A DNA stretch of 64,000 bases from Bradysia coprophila. Lineage: Eukaryota > Arthropoda > Insecta > Diptera > Sciaridae. The DNA is taken from the NCBI RefSeq assembly GCF_014529535.1, contig NW_023503941.1, forward strand, positions 5,381,214-5,445,213, given 5' to 3'. The notes under the pieces are model-generated. The model was given only the letters and a program-made list of their open reading frames with translations, had not been told where the DNA came from and made no database searches. The position numbers and the translations under genes are program-made. Within the stretch, counting starts at the first letter, position 1, and the number at the start of each line of letters is the position of its first letter. This document shows, one piece after another, positions 1 to 11,000 of this stretch.

Positions 1-29
1 TGAAAGAGGCTGAGTAACATTTCCAAATA

Positions 30-242
30 TTGCGTGCAAAACGTCTTGCAGAATTGATGGGTGCGAGAAATCCAGGTTCTTCATCGACAATTACTGCTGA
101 ATCAATTCGAATTCATCCAACGGCTAGAGTTTTACCTCATCAACTCACACAACAAACGATGTCCGGTTCAGATGCACAGGATGATCAAGATCACCCAATG
201 AACACGCCGCTTCCTGATGACTCAGATAATTTGGATGGCTAG
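30..242 (+). CDS. Unrecognised short ORF, possibly the 3' end of a larger coding unit
   Basis: This is a 70-codon open frame ending in TAG. The product is polar, with a Ser/Thr-rich middle and an acidic C-terminus rich in Asp, Gln and Pro, and it has no signal peptide or membrane segment. I do not recognise a family. Because it lies at the edge of the window it may be the last exon of something that begins upstream, or transposon debris like the next 3 kb. Its acidic tail resembles in style the acidic ORFs at 2.3-3.3 kb and 59.1-59.5 kb, but I see no clear sequence match. It could also be a chance frame. Confidence 0.2.
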   Translation: MRAKRLAELMGARNPGSSSTITAESIRIHPTARVLPHQLTQQTMSGSDAQDDQDHPMNTPLPDDSDNLDG

Positions 243-1648
243 TGCGCTGAGAGCCTAAGATGTTCCTTCATTTTGAATTTAATTTTCGATATAAATCTTA
301 TTGAACTGCTCTAAAAAGTATCTGTGTTTTACTAGAGTTATGTTTTCAATGTTTCCCTATCTAAACTAAGGTTCGTAATAGGTTGGTTTTTACCAGACCT
401 GAACCTGAAAATCGAACCTGACCTGAACTTAACGTGACCTGACTTACATTTGACCTGACCTGTTTCGAATTCAACTTGACCTGGCCTGTTTCAGTTTGAG
501 CCTGAAATAACCTGATTCTTTTTGCATACTTCTTATTGGTTTATGTTGCCGCGGACTTCTAATAATAATTTGAAAAACAGATCAGGTCAAGATAAATTCA
601 GGTCAGGTCAGGTCAGCTTCTCGATTTTCAGATTCAAGTCAAATCAGATCAGGCCAAAATCTATCAGATCAGACTCTGGTCGAGCTTGAGCTTACTACGT
701 GTCCTGAAAAATTCTGCTTTCATCACGAGTTACGAAAAAAATTAACTTGAGAAATTCAAGGCAACGAAACTCGAAACAACGAATACAATATTGTTTACTG
801 TAGCATTTGAAACGAGTTATTAATTTCTGTACACAACTACCAGATTTCGAACTTTCATTTTGTAGAGTGGTTGCATCATCACTCATCTTATTTTTTTATT
901 ACAAAGAAGATTCATAGAAATACAAAAAATTTATTGAATCAAAAATAAGAAGCAATTTAGAATTTCTGAACATTTTTTGGGTGTCGCGTAGATTGGCAAA
1001 TACAATTTTACAAATGAAACTATTTTTCAAATTAAACAAAGAAACATTTAATGACTTTCGCTGATGACAAAAAGTGTTTACGAACGTTCATGTTCATATC
1101 AAGGTTCACAAATATTCAGACAAATTTTTATGAATTAAAAGCTGTGACAAATTAGCGAACGACACTTTATTTAGATACTACAGTGTATGCATGATCAAAT
1201 AAATAAACACTTTCTTTCAGGAATGTAAGATCCAAGGATGTTTTGCACTTAACTCGGCACTTAAACAAAAAGCTAATTTTATTATTTTCCGGCTAAAACA
1301 AAATAATCTATTTTACGACAACACAGCCGAAATCACAAGCATTTGAAATACTTTCAAAAAAATTACTGAAAGTCGAAAATATTTTATTTTTCATTACACT
1401 AAAGCGAATTAAAATAAAAAATCAAAAAGCACTCTGCAGAAGACCAAAGAATAAACAAAAAATGAACAAACGTCAATATCGCAGCCGCTGCGTCGCAGCC
1501 GATACAACACATTCCACATGATATGTGGGAAGTGAGTTAAATAATTTAACTACGATCGTGACCACTTTTGGATGTTACACATAGTAATCTGACAAAACTT
1601 TGCTCACACCTTTTCTTCCATTCAAATCGTCAAAATGCATCTTCTTGC
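243..1648. other. Gene-free AT-rich stretch
   Basis: I see no coding frame or RNA gene here. It holds the CCTGA/TCAGG foldback at 390-695 and otherwise AT-rich sequence without recognisable features. Confidence 0.5.
390..695. repeat. Degenerate CCTGA-motif inverted repeat
   Basis: The left half (about 395-520) is a run of degenerate units built on ACCTGACCTG. The right half (about 580-690) carries the complement, TCAGGTCAGGTCAGG, and both halves contain the same non-repeat words around ATCGA/TCGAT. The two halves can therefore pair over roughly 100 bp with mismatches. No clean terminal inverted repeat or target duplication was seen. Confidence 0.6.
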
Positions 1649-1912
1649 TCATATCAATGGCGTAATCCCAGAATGTGAAATGGTCCAGATGATTACGGGA
1701 TTGACACTTTTTAGGGCATAACTGTAAAAGTCTTTAACATCTGTCCAAGATGCGGCCCGTTTTGTCAAATTTTCTTTGTCGTACTCGACTCCTTGCGTTA
1801 AATTTTCAATCGCAGCGACATGCTTTAGATTATTTACAAGCAGATTGTTTCGTAACGATTTCAACAAATGCGGTAGATCGTATGTATGTACAATTGTTGC
1901 GCCTCTGATCAT
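1649..1912 (-). pseudogene. P-element / THAP9-type transposase relic
   Basis: The 87-codon frame contains TYDLPHLLKSLRNNLL, which matches the (F/Y)D.PHL.K..RN.L block of the RNase-H-like core of P-element and THAP9 transposases, followed by the family-typical stretch ending in AASWTDVKDFY. The frame is far shorter than a full transposase (about 750-900 residues). No THAP zinc finger or other transposase blocks were found next to it, so this is a fragment of a dead copy. The family call rests on that block alone. It is on the minus strand, with AT-rich intergenic sequence on both sides. Confidence 0.7.
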
Positions 1913-2304
1913 CAGTCTGATGACATATTCGATGACTGAATTTTTAACTAATTTTTGGTGCGTAGCTTGTTCACAGCAGATCGATTTGTCTGTACTGCAT
2001 CACATATGGAGCCAACAACGCTGAGATCTAGATTAAAGGCAGCACTTTTCATAATTCTACGATCTGAAATGAGAAATACTTCACTTACTATAAATTCCAC
2101 TGATCATCAAATCCTTATACCAAATTACCGAATTTTGCATTTAATTTAGCATTTTTTCGGTTATATTAGTCCACCTGAAATTCTAACTAAATTTTTCCCA
2201 ATTTTCGTATTTATAGCAAAGAGTGAACAACGTTTTGACGAGGCGTAATATCACTCCGTGGAAATCTCGATTTTGATAACCTGCCGGCATTGCTCAATGA
2301 ATTG

Positions 2305-3272
2305 ATGACGAGCACATCATTGAGAGAACCACTATCCGAGTCCGAGTACATTGAGAAATGTCTAAGAGAGTCGTTGTTCAATGTTGCCAATAGAATCAAG
2401 GAATCCGATCCACCAATGGCTGACGGTGTTGTAGAATTCAATTGGGTTGAGGGCTGGAACGGCTATTATGGACCACCGCCAACAATATTGAAGCATCTGT
2501 ACAAATGCCATCGAGAAGCTGGAGGTTCTGTCAACCTCAGCCATCATGTTGGTGGGATTTTCCCGCAGGCTGAAGAATCAACCGATGATGACGAAGAGCA
2601 AAGCGAAGAAGAGGAAGAAATGGCAGAGGACGAAGAACAGTCAGTGGACGAAGAACAGGCAGAGGACGAAGAACAGGCAGAGGACGAAGAACAGTCAGTG
2701 GACGAAGAACAGGCAGAGGACGAAGAACAGACAGGACGAAGAACAGACAGGACGAAGAACAGGCAGAGGGAGAAGAAGGGGGTGTGGAAGTTAGAGATGA
2801 AGAGGAAATAGAGGAAGCAGTTGCGGGACCTAGTGGAAGAGCAGACGCGTCGAGCGGCCAACCGGTTTCAAAAAGAGGACGGACTGATTCGCCAAGCGAA
2901 CCGGACATCGATCATGACGAAATTCCAGAAGCAGAACAGCCAACAGTGGAGAACCTCGCCGAATTCCGTGCCGTATTTTTCTACAAAATGAAAGGAAACA
3001 ATACGAGACGTTATGTCGGGGTGGTTCGGGATAAGATTCCAATGATGATCATGTCCAACGGTAATACCAAAAATTACCTGGGAAAAATGAATGAGAGCGA
3101 GACCATTCAACAATTGAAAGAAAACATGAAAAAAATGTGGCACCTGCGAAAGCACAAACAGTGGCTGAAAAGCCTTGACATTTACTATCGAAATTATTGT
3201 GCAAAACACAATATTCCCCATAATGAGTCATCCAGAATCCGAAATATCATAAGCGGACAAGCATCGGTGTAA
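2305..3272 (+). pseudogene. Frameshifted acidic-repeat protein gene, family unknown
   Basis: Two overlapping frames (first ATG 2305 to about 2811, and about 2765 to 3272) look like one gene broken in the middle. The N-terminal part is a folded-looking region of about 85 residues. Next comes an array of 18-bp units encoding DEEQ(A/S)(E/V), and then a basic C-terminal domain of about 115 residues containing AEFRAVFFYKMKGNNTRRYVG. Near 2730-2760 two consecutive units are 16 bp instead of 18 bp, a loss of 4 bases. That shifts the first frame into a basic run and is exactly the offset separating the two frames. The frame is open from 2243, so an upstream exon is possible. I recognise no family; it may derive from a transposon. 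It could also be an intact gene with a sequencing error in the repeat. Confidence 0.45.
2575..2775. repeat. 18-bp coding minisatellite (GACGAAGAACAGGCAGAG)
   Basis: About eight adjacent units follow the pattern GACGAAGAACAG plus GCAGAG or TCAGTG. Two units near 2730-2760 are shortened to 16 bp (GACGAAGAACAGACAG), which breaks the reading frame of the host gene. Confidence 0.9.
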
Positions 3273-5129
3273 ATTTCCAGCGGTCACAAAGAGTCGTTGT
3301 CATGTCCACATAATCTGTATAAAAATTCCTTGTTTTTGATCATTTTGAGTTTAATTGTTCGAAGTTTGATCCTCTGCCCTGATAGGACTTAACTTTGCCT
3401 TTATTATAAGCGGACGCATCTAGGAATTTAATCATTTTGAGTTTATTAATAAAATTGTTGTATTGCTTGGTCAGTAATTCAACATTGACAAAGTGTTGTA
3501 TTGCTTTGACTTGACCAAAATTGTTGAAAAAATTTCTTTTATTCAACGAAGGGCGAACGAAACGTGTTACCGTTTACGATTCGTGACGAAACGTTTTACC
3601 GTTTACAATCATAATGCGGACGAACAACAGGACAAAACAATGCTGATTTCGGCGTATCACGCCATCATCAGTGCACCTATGTCTTGCGATCAGAGAGATG
3701 CTAATATGACGTCTGGGACGCCGTTTCGACGGATAGAGGGAATTTGTCCATCATTTCTGAAAAAAATTGAACCGTATGCGACCAGCTGTCAAATTGAAAA
3801 AGACATAACCACAGATTTTTTTTTAATACTTCCAGCATCACCAGTTTTAATGAAATAAATTGCTAACATGATCCTTGTGGGATCAGAATGAACGTAAGTC
3901 CATTTATTTATAAATCAGATTCAGTATTCGTACACAATTTCCGAATTGAAAAAAGCAATTTTGGAGACCAATTTTTGAACGCGTATATCTCAGATAATAC
4001 GAAAGTACCTTGCAAATAAAACCCTTTACGTTAATTTTGACACCGATGCAAACGTATTTCCATATTCTGATTTTCGAATCATTGTAGTCAAAAATTAATT
4101 ATTTTGTAAACAACCGACCAATTTTGGAAAAAGTCAGCCATTTTTGACATTTCATTCGTTATATGAAAAAGGCTGACAAATTCCCTCTATCCCACGCCTT
4201 CGGCTAGGGCAATAATGTCCTACACGTCAAAATACCAATCTTGGCAACAGATGCATAATATATATTACATGTCACCAAAACAGTAGTGTTGCCAGTGATG
4301 CTTTCGGGATTAATATAATGAAGAAGTGTGAGCCGATTTCATCAGCAGACTAGATTCGTTTTTAAACGTTTCAATGCAACAACAGATATTTTTGTTGGTT
4401 TTGTTGTATCGGTAGTTTTTATGTTTAGTATTAGTCTGGCAGTGAATGAAATAGCGCGACATAAATGTTGTGAAATTGTGCATTAATTTAGAATAATATT
4501 TTGATATTCAAGAGTCTGCCAGTTGTCTACTGGAACAGTGTTCCAGGAACACTTTTGGTTTTGAACTCTCCGGTCCTTGGGTGGGAAAATGTACTCGTAA
4601 CAACAATATTCCGGGTGGATAGGCAATAAAACAGCATACATTGGATGCTGCTTGGTAGTTCATTACACTCGGAATCTTTTTTTTGTGAACTCGCGAACTC
4701 ACTCGTGTGGTTTTAAGCAACTCGCTTTGGAAACGGTTATTTTGACTCGTGTAGTTGCATACCAATCTCTACACTTGTCACTTGTAAAAAGAGAAGCAGT
4801 GGATATTGTTGGTTGTAAGCAAATTCCGCCAGTGTACATACCAGGCATACCATAAAAATGATCTCATTTCGGAAAAGAAAAGAAAAGAGTTTGGCGCATA
4901 CTTTAACAATAATCCCTAACAGATTTGTGGGACCAATTTCTAATATTTTATTATTGTAAATGTATATTTAAAAAAAAACGGTTTTTCATTCCGAATTTAA
5001 TTTTTCTTCCTGGTGAAAAATATCGTCAATAAAGTCTACCTTATCTGGTATGCTACATCCTCACCTCGGCAATTTTTTTTTCTTTTTTGAAAAACGGTTG
5101 CAGATTTGATGCAGTTAGGAGACATGTTA
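3273..5129. other. Gene-free stretch
   Basis: No supported gene was found. A 121-codon frame at 3493-3858 has no recognisable domain and lies in sequence with local duplications (a CGTTTACGATTCGTGACGAAACG-like phrase occurs twice near 3555-3600). The distal part is the downstream flank of the minus-strand gene that ends at 5130. Confidence 0.4.
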
Positions 5130-5951
5130 TTAACTATTTTGAAATGGACCAGGCGGCATTGGATATGGAGCGTGATCTTCACCGTCGTCCCAGCCTGGTG
5201 GCAAAACTGGAACATTGCCTTCATCCGTGGGAGGTTCAGTAGTTGTTGTAAGCCATGGAGTAGTTGGTAAAACTGGAGGCTCAGAAGATGTAGAATAAGT
5301 CGGGGTAACAGTCGGCCAAGGACTTGTGGGATATGTGGGAGTACTGGAATACCATGTAGTTGTGTCACACACAGAAGTAGTTGTTTCAAAACAAGGAGTT
5401 GTCGTTGTAGGACAAGAGCCGGTATTTGAAACCTTTTCCAAAATTTGGTTTAACAAAAAAATTATTAGACTGTCACTATTTCCGCCATTTCCACAATTAC
5501 AATTGCAGTTACAACCGTTTTCGCCATTGACCTTTTAAAAATAAATATTCTTAGTGTTAAATATTTCAACCATGCTTGAAACACAAAAGAATTGAAGAGT
5601 GAGATCACGAATTCTTCGAACAATCGGCTAGCCATCCCGTCCGGATTTTCGGAGAGTATGGTACCCAATTAATCCTTGCTTCATTACGAGCTCAACGAGA
5701 TATATCTCGCCTCTGTCGGAATTGTCGTTTTCGTGGTAAAGCTGTTCCAAAAATCGGTGGTCTTCCGGTGGAATTTTGTTTCGCTCAGTTTATCTCGGGT
5801 GAGAAAGGGGTCCAGTTCGTATGCGGATACGTTAAATTTAATCGTCCATACAAATTGTTCGAAGAATTCACGATTTCAGTATTAAACACTATTAAAGAAA
5901 ACTTACAGCAACAATTGTCAGAGATAAACTAATTAAAATGAATAAATTCAT
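5130..5951 (-). CDS. Small secreted Asn/Cys-repeat plus Thr/Pro-rich (mucin-like) protein
   Basis: This is a two-exon model of 148 aa. Exon 1 (5951-5907) encodes MNLFILISLSLTIVA, a signal peptide, and ends at a perfect GTAAGT donor. Exon 2 (5531-5130) follows an AAAAG acceptor in phase 0 and starts VNGENGCNCNCNCGNGG, an alternating Asn-Cys run. A short hydrophobic helix comes next, then about 75 residues rich in Thr, Pro, Ser and Tyr with three further Cys, and a Pro/Asp-rich tail. The composition suggests an extracellular, probably O-glycosylated protein such as a mucin, salivary or cuticle-associated product. I know no exact family. The 375-bp intron contains a short inverted repeat. A TATA box and initiator lie upstream at 6008-6035. 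The splice model is inferred from motifs only. Confidence 0.65.
5607..5871. repeat. Short inverted-repeat insert inside the intron
   Basis: ATTGTTCGAAGAATTC at 5854-5869 is the reverse complement of bases 5609-5624. The pair brackets about 230 bp of intron sequence, which fits a small non-autonomous element. The interior does not pair and no target duplication was identified. Confidence 0.4.
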
Positions 5952-6007
5952 TTTTTGTTTAGATTACTATATGAATTGAACGGCAATTCGCCAATTTGTA
6001 ACTAAGT

Positions 6008-6035
6008 GTCTGATGGTCTGACTGATGGTTTTATA
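6008..6035 (-). promoter_or_regulatory. Putative TATA box and initiator of the mucin-like gene
   Basis: On the minus strand TATAAAA (6035-6029) is followed about 24 bases later by CATCAGACA, an arthropod-type TCAGT-like initiator (A near 6011). The ATG at 5951 is about 60 bases further on. Spacing and sequence fit a TATA-dependent promoter, as is usual for highly expressed secreted-protein genes. Confidence 0.45.
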
Positions 6036-6176
6036 TTTATTTTTTTGGGATTAAAGGTATTGTTGAGAATAAAAAATTAAATTACTTTGAAATTATAATG
6101 TCTAAAACTACCAGACTTCAGAGAAAATGAAATTAATATTCCGATTAATTATTTAACATTTTTATTTATGATAGTT

Positions 6177-6408
6177 ACAGTCAAAGGCAGTCAATTTTCA
6201 GCATAAATTTGCTTCAGCTGTTTTTCAGCTGATCCACACATACAATCAAAACTGGATTTCCTTGTTCATACGGTTGAAGCTGCTACGCGCACGCGCATGA
6301 TAGTGGTAAAACCGTATAAAGACGCATGAACGGTTGTGATTGTTTGTATGGATCAGCTGAAAAACAGGTGAAGCTAATTTATGCTGAAAATTGACTGCCT
6401 TTGACTGT
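6177..6408. repeat. Foldback MITE, family A copy 1
   Basis: The ends ACAGTCAAAGGCAGTCAATT and its complement pair, and the arms continue through GATCAGCTGAAAAACAG for about 75 bases each. A related copy lies at 46939-47127. I saw no coding content. Confidence 0.8.
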
Positions 6409-6417
6409 AGAAGGTAA

Positions 6418-6630
6418 CTTTCGTGTCTTGCTCAAAAATATTATGAACTGTTCGCTTGGCCCATAGATCTGCCTATCGGAGTAGAAGAAGAATACGTTCG
6501 TTTCGTCATCTGTGAAAGCCCTAAATTTCTTCAACTAAAACGTGAACTTCTTGAAGATTACGTTGTGCAACCCTCTGTCGCCGCTCTGGGACCTGCCATT
6601 TTAGACAAGTTTCTGGTGGCGAATGGATGA
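6418..6630 (+). CDS. Orphan C-terminal exon, family not recognised
   Basis: An open frame of 70 codons ends in TGA at 6628-6630. The translation has the balanced composition of a real globular protein, including ELFAWPIDLPIGVEEEYVRF and a run with Leu-Lys-Arg-Glu-Leu-Leu. It has no in-frame ATG near its beginning. It starts right after the family A MITE (6177-6408), so either the insertion sits in the preceding intron or it cut the gene. An acceptor such as the AG at 6412-6413 is possible. I cannot name the family. It may be a terminal exon whose upstream exons are lost or elsewhere, or a degenerate copy. Confidence 0.35.
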   Translation, partial: LSCLAQKYYELFAWPIDLPIGVEEEYVRFVICESPKFLQLKRELLEDYVVQPSVAALGPAILDKFLVANG

Positions 6631-7330
6631 ATCTGGATCTGTGTTTCAAGATCGCTGTAGTGATCGTCCTACGCTGATAAATCTAAAATCTACCTTGCTC
6701 GCTGATGTGTCCTGTAGCAACATTTGAAGGCCGAAGGCGTGGTCTGGAATCGAATACGCTAAAAAAGACTTTTAGTCTTGCTTTTAGTCCGCTGTACGAA
6801 TAATAGTTTTCATATCCGACTGAGAAAAAATTGCACTTTTCGAGTCCTAGTACAAATCGTAATTCAAGCTTAAAAGTCTTTTCGAATATCGCGAATTTCT
6901 GGTTCTGATAATTTATGAAATAATTTGTTTCCAATTTGTAAATATAGTCAAACATAGTCAAAACTGCGCAATTTGTGCTTCTATGGGTGACATCAAGGAC
7001 GGTGGAAATATAATTCGGAAAGTGAAGAATAGATTACGAATTACAGTGGCGGTTTCAGCAGTCCGCTGAGCCAAAAACTAAAATTTAATTTAATTTTCCA
7101 TTTTCGTTGCACGGCAGAATTTTCGGTTATAAATTCAATTCTATCACAATTCCACCGCCAAATGAATATTTACACTTCGATAGCCCGACCGAATCGTTTT
7201 TAATTGTGATCGCAGTCTGTCATATCAGTAATTTGTTGTTTCTATTCCTCACTGGTCCATGGAATCAACCAATCTCTTGTTTTTTCCGTTTCTTTCAATC
7301 TGACTTCGTACAACTCAACCCCACGGAAAA

Positions 7331-7525
7331 ATGTTTCCTTCAACTTTTCGAACTATCAATACGGATTTTATTAAATGTGAGGGAATTTGCGGTGGAAAAT
7401 TTCATTCCAAATGTGTATCGCTGAACAAGACGACTTTGAATGCAATTACCAGCTGCCCGAACGTACACTGGCTATGCAACGAATGCAACGCTGGTGACAA
7501 AACCATCTGCGCGTACCGCTGTTGA
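7331..7525 (+). pseudogene. PHD-like zinc-finger fragment
   Basis: The 64-codon frame includes KCEGICGGKFHSKC followed by WLCNECNAG. The spacing C-x3-C-x4-H-x2-C ... W-x-C-x2-C matches the second half of a PHD-type zinc finger of the kind common in insect retrotransposon ORF1 proteins and in many small dipteran paralogues. The first cysteine pair is not visible upstream and the frame ends soon after the finger. I read it as a fragment, most likely of transposon origin. An exon of a host gene is the alternative. Confidence 0.5.
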
Positions 7526-7577
7526 TATTTTGACCATATATGGTTTGACTAAATCGCTGACTAGCGACCTGCTCAGT

Positions 7578-7790
7578 GGATTCAAGATGTTGAACGAAAC
7601 ATTGACATAGAAGGAACATGTGAATAACAGCTGGCATATGGAAGAGAATGCGATGCGAGAGAATTTCATACGAATTCTCTCCCATAGGTGACAGCTGTCA
7701 TTCACATGTTCCTTCTATCTCGCCGATCTCGCTGCATGTGTACCAACTTAACATTTCTCTGTTCCATTTTTAATTTCATGGTCGCGAATT
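7578..7790. repeat. Interspersed repeat family B with inverted ends
   Basis: GACATAGAAGGAACATGTGAAT near 7600 reappears inverted as TTCACATGTTCCTTCTAT near 7700. The right part, from TTCTCTCCCATAG to CATTTCTCTGTTCC, recurs almost unchanged at 42460-42560. It is a dispersed, probably non-autonomous element. Confidence 0.7.
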
Positions 7791-8033
7791 GCCTCAAATG
7801 TCTTGAGTATAATGAAACATATATCAGCGGGGTGATCGCTTAGTACAGTTCACTACCAAGATCAACTGTCTCTGGATCTGGAAAACGAAATTTGAGGGAA
7901 GTCGTTAGTCATAGAAACTGTGATGGGTCCTTTTCGGTTTCTGATGGGATCTTGTTCGGTTAGTTAAAGATGTACTCTGTGCGCTCCAGTCAACGGGCAT
8001 GTACCAGTAGTCGGACAAGATTTTTTGGATTTT
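7791..8033. other. Short spacer downstream of the alpha-glucosidase gene
   Basis: No gene or structured RNA was recognised. It contains the 3' flank of the minus-strand glycosidase gene. Confidence 0.4.
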
Positions 8034-11000
8034 TCATACTTTTATTCCTGTAAATTTCCACAACAAGCTAAACAAAAGTGTACCGTAAATACCACCATAT
8101 CCGATCAGAGCATTGGCACCGTTACTGTCGGAAGCAGTGCTGACAAACGTTATGTTATACCTAGAATTTACAGGAATTCTAAGATTCTGCACAAGAACCT
8201 CATTGCTAGGAAGTATTGCGAAATCGGTGTGAGGTTCGCCGTTAACCAAAATGGAGTCAATTGTGCCATTTATTCCCAGCACTCGAACTGTCTCCAAATT
8301 CAACCGTCCTATATCTGAATAACCATTTTGCACCACCGTCTGGACTAAAGTGCCCGCACTGTATGTGATGCTAGACAAGAAATAACCTCCGGTCGCTTGC
8401 GCTTCTAATTTACGAAAATAATCTTCCGATAAAAAGGTGTCTGCGAACCGGAATCAGATCGCTATGCCTTACCGTAAGTAATGCCGTCGTCGTAGTACAT
8501 TTGACCTTTTGCAGAGAAAGCATCGTCTAGTGCAACGATGAGACCAAACGGATTCTGTCGTGACAGCATGGTATTGAGTGCAGGTTCCTGAGTCGGCAGT
8601 ACATATCCGCCTCGAACGTGTAAATTGATAAAGTCAAATGGAGCATCCAGATTGACATAGCCGATGGGTGGGACTTGGACCTATGATGCACACAATTCAA
8701 TTTTTGAACTTAGCGAAAGCGGTCTATGTACCTCTTCGCCGGTTCGGTATGCGTACCATCTTCCCGCTGGGAAGTAAGCATTCACAGAAGTAGCTCCTTC
8801 AGTCACAACTGGAGAAACCATAAAGGCTGGTCCAATTAAGAATTGTTGGTCAACTCTTAAGGCCGTAGAGTCTGTTGGGAATTCATGCCAAAGTCCACGC
8901 ATAACGGTTCCTCCCTTAACCCGATGAATGTAGAACAGATTGTACATGTAGGGCAGTATCGTGTACCGAATCATCAGTGCATCTCGAGTCGATTTTTTCG
9001 ACGCATCCGACCAAATGCCCGGATCTTGATCTTGGCTAGACACAGATCGAACGTTGTGATTCCGGGAGTACGGATAGAATGCACCCGCTTGCAACCATCT
9101 TGTGCACAATTCTTCACTGGGACGACCGTAGAATCCACAGATGTCGACACCGGACTGTGGAATGCCGAACAGATTGAAACCCATGATACCAATGAGTGAA
9201 GCGGCAAAATTGTCCCACGTTGAAAAATTGTCGCCCAACCAATGAGCAGCCCATTGTCCCGATCCGGGATACGTTGACCGAGCCAGTTGGAATGTACGAT
9301 TCGTACCAAAGATCCGTTGAATTGCTCTGCAAGGAAGAGATTTGATGCGGTAAACTGGAGTGACTTTCAATTCGAATATTTACTGGAATGAGCCACGAGC
9401 CTCGCTCCAACCGTACAGATTATGGGTGTCGTAGAGTCTACCGTAATCTTGAATATGATCGGGACATATTGTCAAGTCTGAAATGTTGTTCTTGATACCC
9501 AACGGTTTGTATGGCGGTCTATTAATAAGCGTATCTTCACAACCATTAACGTCGCCGTCGGACCAGCTTGCTGGTTCGTTCATGTCCTGCAAAATATTAC
9601 ATTTTTGTGTCCTCAACGTGTCCTCAATTTGATTGGAAACTTACTAGCCATAGGCCGTCCCATTCTAGTTTTTCTCTGTAACTGTTACAGATGGTGTACC
9701 ACCAGTCGACAGTTGAAGGACGAGAAAAATCAGCAAAATAAACTGGACCTCCTTGGCCAGGTCCAGCAGGCTGAAATACGAATTCATTGGAAATGATTTT
9801 TCGGGAAAAGAAGCAAGTGTAACCCGAAAGGCCCGGTAAAAGTCAATTTGGCCAACTTATTAGATTCACTTCCCGTATATCACTCACCTTTGACCATCCA
9901 TTTCCATCGCCACCTGGCCAAAGTGTACCAGTGGAAATAGAGCCATCCGGACGCTTTACCCAGACATCCATTTCATTTCCAAGCTTTAACGGTTCGTAAT
10001 CAGCTAGTCGGCGGTCCTCTGACGATATCTGTGAATTCTGGGTACGGAAAGACAGAAATTCGTTTTTCACTCTGACACAGTTTAGCAACATATGGAAAAT
10101 GTCCAACAAGTCCCACACGTCCCACTTACCACACTCTGAACGAAATGAATTCCTTTCGATTTCAATTCGCGAATAAATGCCGGCAGCTCGGCGTAATCGT
10201 TGTAAGTGTTGTTCTCGTCGTAGGTAAAGGTCAGCCAATCGTACATTATGTCCAAATCGCCGAATTGGACATCCTGGAGCAGGGAAAGTGGATGTCAAAT
10301 ATTTTCGAGGAATTTTTGCAAAGAAAATCAAGGACAAAACTAATTGACGTAAGTCTACCACACCTGTGGAATACCAGCAGCTGCTAGTCTATCAATAGTG
10401 GCTCGCATATTGGCCACTGAATTGTAACTCCATCGGCAAAGATTGAAACCTAACGACCAATAAGCAGGAATTGGTTGCGGTCCGACAGCTTGATGATACT
10501 GGGCAGTGGCTTCTTCAGGCGTTGGTCCCATAAATATATAAATGTCAAGCAGTCCGCCTATCGTTCGGTATATGTATGACGGTGCGGGCGTTAGAACGAA
10601 TTCTGTGATGGAGATACGGTCAGTCAATTGGATCGGATTTGTCAGACAAGAAAACCAATTTGCTCAATCGAACCTTGTGCATTGCTGTTAAGGTATAGAA
10701 CGGTGTGAGTGTTTCCGTCATTCTCAACCATGGTATAGGTGGGATGAACGCCGTAAATATTCGTGTTGCCCTAAAACGAGTGCAAACAACTTGCTTCAAA
10801 CCATCAATGACAACGCATGTCGGTTCTCATACATCCGGAACATTATCTCTCGTATACAGACCGAACACTTGCCATTTGCTAAAGTCATGTTTGTAGGTGG
10901 ACTGTTCATTCTCACCAATGCCGTAACCAAAGGTGGACGGAACCTTATTAACAATCTGAATGAACTGATCGGCAAAAGTGAACCCGCCAAGCGATGTATC

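Noticed and set aside
2537-2908. Minus-strand Leu/Pro/Ser-rich frames opposite the acidic repeat
   Set aside because: They are antisense shadows of the 18-bp coding repeat with no domain or start context.
3493-3858. 121-codon plus-strand ORF
   Set aside because: It spans local sequence duplications and shows no protein-like pattern.
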